A stretch of DNA of 64,000 nt from Hyposmocoma kahamanoa (taxonomy: Eukaryota; Arthropoda; Insecta; Lepidoptera; Cosmopterigidae). The notes below the pieces were generated by a model. That model saw only the letters and a program-made list of their open reading frames with translations, had not been told where the DNA came from and made no database searches. The position numbers and the translations under genes were made by a program. Location of the stretch: assembly GCF_003589595.1 (NCBI RefSeq), contig NW_020653851.1:24396326-24460325 (forward strand). The letters are read 5' to 3'. Below, piece after piece: positions 58,471 to 64,000 of this stretch; position 1 is the first letter of the stretch; each line of letters starts with the position of its first letter.

Positions 58471-60330
58471 CGTCCACATAACACGATTCCCACCGTCTTG
58501 CCTAAAATTTTCCGCGTATTACCAAAAGATTATTAAACAGCGAGCGTACCCCACCACTTAAAAAACATATCAAAATATTCACTATTAAACGCATAATAAC
58601 ATGTCGCGATGCATCGGATCCAATCAGCGCGAGGCAAGTCAGTGGATCTGCGAGTTCTATTTCATTCATTCAAAACACACGCACACATTCGCAAAAATCC
58701 GCTATAAAACATTTAAAGAAATGGCGGCCGAAAAGTCGGAATTAATTGGTTTCTAGTCGAAGAGCGTTCACGTAAATTTAAACCTTATTCCAAAAAATTA
58801 CTATTTCATTTGTTTTAATGTCGGAATCTTTGCCAGCTGTAAAACTTTCTTAAAATAATGTAACAAAATTATTAAAACAAAATTGGGAGAAGATTGTTTA
58901 AAAATAGGACGAATCAGCTAATGTGACGTCGGCTGCGCTTAAAAGTGTCTTCTATTGATTTCCCTGGTAGGGGGGATGAAAAATACAGTGTCGCGCTCAA
59001 GAGTCCACTTTAGAATCCTTCCGTGTGGATTTAATATATTGCCCTCGCCGTAGATACAGGAATTTGCTGCCGAGTGACGCAATTTACTATTTATTTAATC
59101 TCCGTTTGTCACTACCGACTAGAGCAAAGTGGCCACACTTGATTGGTATTAGGGTCGCCAGCTATGCAAGATAAAAGAATATGAGAAAGAACCAAAAAGG
59201 AAATGGTTGCTCAAGAGTGAGACTTCCTTTGTGTAAAAGTATATACCACATTGGCTAAAAATGGGTTTCACATGTACATACCTAATAAGTAACACCCATC
59301 AGGTTCCATTTTCATTAGGTTTCGTTTGCATAAAATATTCCTCCATGCATAATCGAAAAGTCGGTTAGCTGAGTGCAAAACAATGGAATGTTAAAGCTGC
59401 CACACTGTAAGCTAAATGTTGCTGTATCGGCCGCGGCCGCGGCCCGCTGCGGCGCGCGGCCTGTGCCGCGGCCCGGGGGAAATAACCGGCGCGGTAATTA
59501 AAACAACAATCGTGCACACATTATTGATGCCCTGCTGTGCCTGGACACCCGCCAGAATGTATCATTCCACTAGTTGAGTTTCACAAAATATGTGGATTTG
59601 CAACTTAACCCTTGTCACGTAAAGCAGGAAGATTATCTAACTAATAACCGCATTATTATTATTATTATTACCAGTTTGATGATTTCAAGCGTAGTTTGGT
59701 TACGAATGAAATAAAAACGTTTTATATATTAAAATCGCATAATGCCCCATTATTCCATACACGTACGGAGGATCTGCGCAGTGTAACTTCTGTTTTGATT
59801 GCTGTTAAATATCGTGTTTTGAGTTATTAGGTTGTGGGTCAACCCTTCGTAAACGGTTACCTTCAACGGGGTCTGGTCTGTACTGAAACATTTCGAATAA
59901 TCAGGCCATCAGTTTGGTTTCTTAAACTCGCTTAAAATGGTCGGGAGAAACTCAGCTGTGAAAGAAACTCCATTAGAAAAGATCACTTACATCAGACGTG
60001 TGAAGTCCCCAAAGCACAATAAACTGTGACGGTGTGACCTCCTTGATCGTCATCCCACCTTTTCATTTAAATTTCTTATTTTATTCTCACACTCGTATTT
60101 AGATTCAAATTTTGAATAGTTCCATTCTTTGCCTCCCATTCTGATTTTGTTTCGTTCCATCGTCATTCCCTGCCGATCGCGGCAGCAAACACGTCTCTTT
60201 TTATCTTTTTGAACCTTTTATTAGTTATATTTACACCGTTTACATTTTAAAGATCATAATATTATTGTTAAACCTGAATTAATACCTATAAAACTGGACT
60301 TTCAACTTTTGAACTACTAAACTTACTAAG
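58471..60330. other. Non-coding DNA with CpG-rich block
   Basis: A CpG-rich block, GGCCGCGGCCGCGGCCCG and onward, lies at about 59430-59475, preceded by the 19-mer at 59396 shared with 3021. An (ATT)n tract is at about 59650. No gene is recognised. Confidence 0.5.
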
Positions 60331-60471
60331 TACGGATGCTGTGGAGGCTGCGGAGGCTACTACTACTCTCCAGGCTACATTACTATTATCCCACAGACCG
60401 CCACCAGCTCCAGCAGCGCTTCTACACTGGCGCCCGAACAGAACAAAACTATCGTCATAAATGGTACTTGA
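60331..60471 (+). CDS. Candidate last exon, Cys/Gly/Tyr-rich protein
   Basis: A pyrimidine-containing tract and a branch-like CTAAAC precede CTTACTAAG, a possible acceptor (AG at 60329-60330). The frame from 60331 to the TGA at 60469-60471 encodes 46 residues beginning YGCCGGCGGYYYSPG, then a Ser/Thr stretch (TATSSSSAST) and ending NKTIVINGT. It is GC-rich in AT-rich surroundings, and AATAAA follows at 60574-60579, about 100 bp after the stop, as in a normal 3'-UTR. Cys/Gly/Tyr-rich short proteins occur among secreted, cuticle and eggshell proteins, but I cannot assign this one. No upstream exon or signal peptide was found in the window. Another overlapping frame is longer but has worse composition. 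Confidence 0.4.
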   Translation, partial: YGCCGGCGGYYYSPGYITIIPQTATSSSSASTLAPEQNKTIVINGT

Positions 60472-60573
60472 GACCCATAACCAGCAGTGGGATTTATATA
60501 GGTATTAATGATGAACCAACCATTCGAAACGGATTTAAGATAACTTAAGAGAATACTTATCAATTAAACCTTT

Positions 60574-60579
60574 AATAAA
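60574..60579 (+). terminator. Possible poly(A) signal
   Basis: AATAAA lies about 100 bp downstream of the candidate exon stop at 60471. A second overlapping AATAAA follows in TTTAATAAATAAAATG. Confidence 0.35.
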
Positions 60580-62247
60580 TAAAATGCTAGGCAACATCAC
60601 ATTCGTTGCTCTGATCTCAAAGTAAATTGCTAAAACACTTATGTTATGGAAATCAAAAACAACGACGGTACCACAAACACTCAAATCCGAGACAATGATT
60701 ATACAAGAATTCGTTTTTCTGCAAGGACCCGACCGGGTATCCCCCACAAACCGGTGTGGACGCCATTACGCCCACGGAGGTCTCCAAATACCTGCAATTG
60801 AAAAAATTGCAATAACACCCTTGAAGATAAACCATTGAAGGATTACTAAAATGGTATTAACTACCCTAACGTACTATTCGATATAAAGTTGTAATTAGGT
60901 GTCAGAAATCGCTCCATTACCCCGTTTCGTCGTAAACCGCTCCGCTTGCACTTCTCTCTATTCGTGGATATGCATTGTTGATGGGACTTGCACTCGGACG
61001 AAGCTAATTTTACACCGCGACCCGCTCACCGCCAGGCCGATGCACTGTTTGCATTTTGAGAGTTGCTAAAATGCTTAGCATCGGTATACGTACTTCGCAT
61101 TGTACCCTTGAGAAATGTCGGCTACGTGTTGCCGTTGCACTTGTGCTTTTCGCTTTGCACGCTGGATTTACACGAAATAATTACGCGGCATTAAGGTCGA
61201 CTGTTATTCATATCTGTTCAAAAATGTCGTATTCGTGCAGCAGTGTGAGTTTTATTACTAAAACTTTTTTTTAATTATTAACATAACCTCAAAAAAATGT
61301 TGCCTAAATAAATGTTCCCTAGTTAAAATAATATAAATCCAATATAATTAGAAACTATATATGAAAATACACAACGAGACCATGTATCTGCGATTGATGG
61401 TCGTCAAGTTATTTAACTGGTCCAGGACAGGTGTATGAAACTTGGCATTGGTCTTTACACATCTCGATCAGATTGAGGATTTTCTTAAAAAACTCAACGT
61501 TAAAAGTACCAAGAAAGAGCTTGCATGTACAAAGAGAGTGATGCGAGAGAGGGAGGAGGATCAGTATCGTATCGAATGAATTTCCATTGCCTTTGCTTAC
61601 CTCAGCGGGAGACGGTGCGAAGTTTTGTATGTTTGTATCTATGTGAAGCAGCTTATGATGACTTGACGATCAATATAAGTCTTGCCTCTGCCTTGTTGAA
61701 CTTTTCTCCCAACGAAATGATGTATGCGTTCTTTGCTTTTCTCTTTACAAAAGATAACAGAACGTTTGTGATCAAGATTTCCTGATTATAAGCATAATAT
61801 TAGCGATGGTTATATTATAGCGATTGGATTGTTCCTTAGGATATACCCTGAAGAGCTGTTGCGCCGAATACGACTTAAAATCGAGTCAAAATGTGAAATG
61901 GAAATATTTATTGCATTAACGTAAATAGTTATGACATTTATAACGCTCTTCAATAATACGCATTTTCTGATTGCTAATCTCAACAATGTGACCAATAAGC
62001 TAACACCGACGGTCTAACTTTTCATTGACATTCTATTTTGCCAATAAAGATAACATGACAGAAAAGCGCTATTTCCAGGAACCAATTGAATAGATCTGAT
62101 TGGATTGAAGATGGCATTGAGAGAATAGCGGACCTCCAATTAGGTCGTATTTCTCTTCTGTCACTCAAAAAATAAGTACTATAAGTACTTTCACAATTAA
62201 CCATCAAAATATTAAAACTTATTCATTGATTCCAATCTTTCATTTAG
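60580..62247. other. Non-coding DNA, nothing certain
   Basis: An open frame with an ATG near 61071 (MLSIGIRTSHCTLEK...) contains a short hydrophobic stretch (VAVALVLFALHAGF) but no recognisable domain. Confidence 0.45.
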
Positions 62248-63142
62248 ACAGCATTACGACTATATAGTGTCAAAATGTAATAAAGCAATGGGATTTTTAA
62301 TGAGATCTGTGCGCCCATTCAAAGATCCGGGCAGTGTAATTATATTATTTAATGCACTGATTCGCAGTATACTGGAGTATGGTTCGGTAGTGTGGTCACC
62401 GTACTATGATCAACATAAAAATAGGATCGAGTCGGTCCAAAAGCGATTTTTGAGACATTTAAGCTGTAAATTGGGTTTAAGGCGTAAGCTTCCGTCCTAT
62501 GAAGATAGATTGAGACATTTTAAAATGGACACCCTACAAAGTAGACGGTTTTCGCATAGCTTTGCCATATTGTACAAAATAGTTAATTCGGAGTGGGATA
62601 CTAGTGAATTGCTTGAGGAAGTTAGGCTTATGATTGGAAAGTGCCGCACTCAAAAACTTTTTTATGTACCCTTAACAACATACAATGTGTCTTACAATGA
62701 TCCTTTGCTTCGTATGTGTAGGAACTACAATATGGTTAGCACTGAGGTAGACATATTCCACCAGTCGATGGAATCGTTTATAGTGTCTCTGAGGTCTCAC
62801 AGCTAGGTCAAAAAAAAAAAAGTGTTGTAAATAAGATTTATTGATTTTGTTTAAATATGTTTTTCTCTTCAAATATGATTTTTTCAAATTTCCATTTTTA
62901 AAATATATATAGGATAGTTATAAATTGTTTGTTTAATTATAGTAATTATATTTTTCTTTTTAATGATTATATTTTTGTTTTTAATAGTTTTTAAATGTTT
63001 AACAAACTAAAGTCAATTAAGTGTTGTGCACAATTGTTATTGGTTCCAAGCTAACAAGTGTTCTATATTTAAATTTGTATCAAGTTTCTTACATGGTTTG
63101 TGAACTGTTATTGTGTCTGAAATAAATAAATAAATAAATAAA
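62248..63142 (+). mobile_element. 5'-truncated jockey/CR1-like LINE
   Basis: It starts inside the reverse transcriptase, keeps the whole C-terminal coding end and a 3'-UTR of about 330 bp, and ends in (AATA)n at about 63121-63141, a normal LINE tail. 5' truncation is the usual outcome of target-primed reverse transcription. A target-site duplication could not be fixed by eye. Confidence 0.8.
62267..62806 (+). pseudogene. LINE reverse transcriptase, C-terminal 179 codons
   Basis: The uninterrupted frame reads GFLMRSVRPFKDPGSVIILF, NALIRSILEYGSVVWSPYYD, RIESVQKRFLRHLSCKLGLR. It is the region after the catalytic palm in CR1/jockey-type reverse transcriptases, where 'LY.ALVRS.LEY.S.VWSP....I..IE.VQ+RFLR' is conserved. 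The remaining sequence (RLRHFKMDTLQSRR; FHQSMESFIVSL) is the usual C-terminal tail. The frame is open upstream to about 62250 without a real start, because the fingers and palm (with the F.DD motif) are missing. No stops or shifts make it the best preserved LINE coding piece here. Confidence 0.85.
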
Positions 63143-63448
63143 CTGATTTCGACGAAGTTTAGGATAAAGTTATGTATGTTTTGTGACAATTACCCATCTT
63201 TAAGAAGACAACGTTACAGTAATATTGTTCCAATAGTAATCATTTGTTTTGTGTACGTATAATTACTACTACATATATTTACACTTGTTGAAATAACTTT
63301 GAGTTACATAATATAAAGTATAATATACAATTGACTCAAAATAACTGTTATTTAAGAGTTAGGCGATATTTCTTTTTGGCTAAAATGACTATCAACAACA
63401 AAAACCTATCAAAGCAAAAATTTCAAAAAGGACCACAAAACAACTAAT
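63143..63448. other. AT-rich non-coding DNA
   Basis: Nothing recognised. Confidence 0.5.
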
Positions 63449-63680
63449 AAAGAAGTACATATGTTAGTGACACGTGGACAATGGCACTTAAAGACAAAGA
63501 ACGTTTGGAAGCCTTTGAGATGTGGTGCTGGAGACGAATGGAAAGAACCACTAACACAGAAAATAAACCCAATGCGGAGATTACGAACAATACCGAAAGA
63601 AACTTATTAAAGACAATAGAGCACCGCAGGGGAACCATAGTCGTGTATATGTTTAAGTATAAGGCACGACAGATTTCTTA
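63449..63680 (+). pseudogene. RTE-like LINE C-terminal fragment
   Basis: The frame reads TYVSDTWTMALKDKERLEAF, EMWCWRRMERTTNTENKPNA and ERNLLKTIEHRRGTIVVYMF. The pattern E.WT......RLEAFEMWCWRRM.+I.WT...T..E......ER.LL.TI..R+ belongs to the C-terminal part of RTE-like reverse-transcriptase polyproteins. It is truncated on both sides, with the following RYFGHI-type motif decayed. Confidence 0.75.
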
Positions 63681-63962
63681 GAAGCATTATAAAAAGTGAA
63701 GATTGACAAATTTAGTCAAGGTAATAAAGATGTCCGCGTCGTAGAGGAACGGCACCGTAGAGTCGGCGAGTGACGACGTCTTCGGTGAATATTAAAGGTA
63801 AATTTGGAGCTCGTTTTACTATAAAAGATCGGATAAAGACGTGCGGATCAAAGGCCCCGCGTTAATTAATTCTAGACTGCACCCGCTACGCCACGCTAAT
63901 ACAAATTATGAAATCAACTTAATTACTTGCGGCACTTTGACGAAATAAATCGCTTTATAAAC
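63681..63962. other. Non-coding DNA
   Basis: Nothing recognised. Confidence 0.5.
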
Positions 63963-64000
63963 ATTTTTTTATAATATCAAGTGACGGGACGACATCGTAC
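63963..64000 (-). repeat. Family-A repeat, cut by window end
   Basis: TTTTTTATAATATCAAGTGA then CGGGACGA is the reversed 3' tail of the family. The rest would lie beyond 64000. Confidence 0.65.

Noticed and set aside
61071..61274. Secreted protein start exon
   Set aside because: An ATG and a hydrophobic stretch exist, but they are preceded by 15 polar or charged residues and no splice donor is convincing.
1..64000. CRISPR arrays, rRNA genes, bacterial or organellar genes
   Set aside because: No regularly spaced direct repeats, rRNA core motifs or dense coding were seen.

Overview
The window reads as a gene-poor, AT-rich, repeat-rich stretch of an insect nuclear genome. A moth or butterfly (Lepidoptera) is most likely: two tRNA-derived SINE types, a ~300-bp dispersed repeat with a TTATAAAAAA-type tail, jockey/CR1-like LINE 3' ends with AATAAAT or AAT-rich tails, and a DD34D mariner are a typical lepidopteran mix. 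This assignment is inference from repeat style. There are no operons, bacterial genes, CRISPR arrays, rRNA genes or bona fide tRNA genes. No complete cellular protein-coding gene could be supported.

Layout. 1-7.2 kb: unannotated DNA, a foldback-type repeat (1.9-2.4 kb), then a nested cluster of two LINE 3' ends, a SINE and a family-A repeat (6.3-7.2 kb). 8.7-9.4 kb: decayed LINE reverse-transcriptase end. 10.4-13.1 kb: family A and SINEs. 16.0-17.3 kb: broken mariner. 17.7-21.8 kb: family A, an antisense LINE, an antisense LINE tail, and a LINE fragment enclosed by a 49-bp perfect (about 82-bp imperfect) inverted repeat. 22.3-30.8 kb: scattered SINE, family-A, foldback and LINE fragments. 32.7-32.9 kb: a solo LTR with a clean 4-bp target duplication. 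33.46-33.63 kb: a candidate last coding exon of an unidentified gene. 34.4-35.0 kb: LINE end. 36-44.5 kb: foldback, SINEs, a convergent family-A pair, a pair of inverted ~280-bp repeats, and a LINE remnant. 47.66-50.32 kb: a 2.65-kb LTR retrotransposon with gag and a protease remnant but no recognisable reverse transcriptase, RNase H or integrase. 51.9-58.5 kb: four family-A copies and SINE remnants. 60.33-60.47 kb: a short Cys/Gly/Tyr-rich candidate last exon followed by a poly(A) signal. 62.2-63.7 kb: the best preserved LINE end plus an RTE-like remnant.

The rest is non-coding, partly in GC-richer islands that carry palindromic CRE sites, CTCF-like CGCCAGATGGCGC motifs and homeobox-like TAATTA sites, as expected of intergenic or intronic regulatory DNA of a large developmental locus. 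That last reading is a guess. The most notable items are the gag-only LTR element with its calibrating solo LTR, the two candidate terminal exons, and the two large inverted-repeat structures. I did not find a convincing new multi-gene system.
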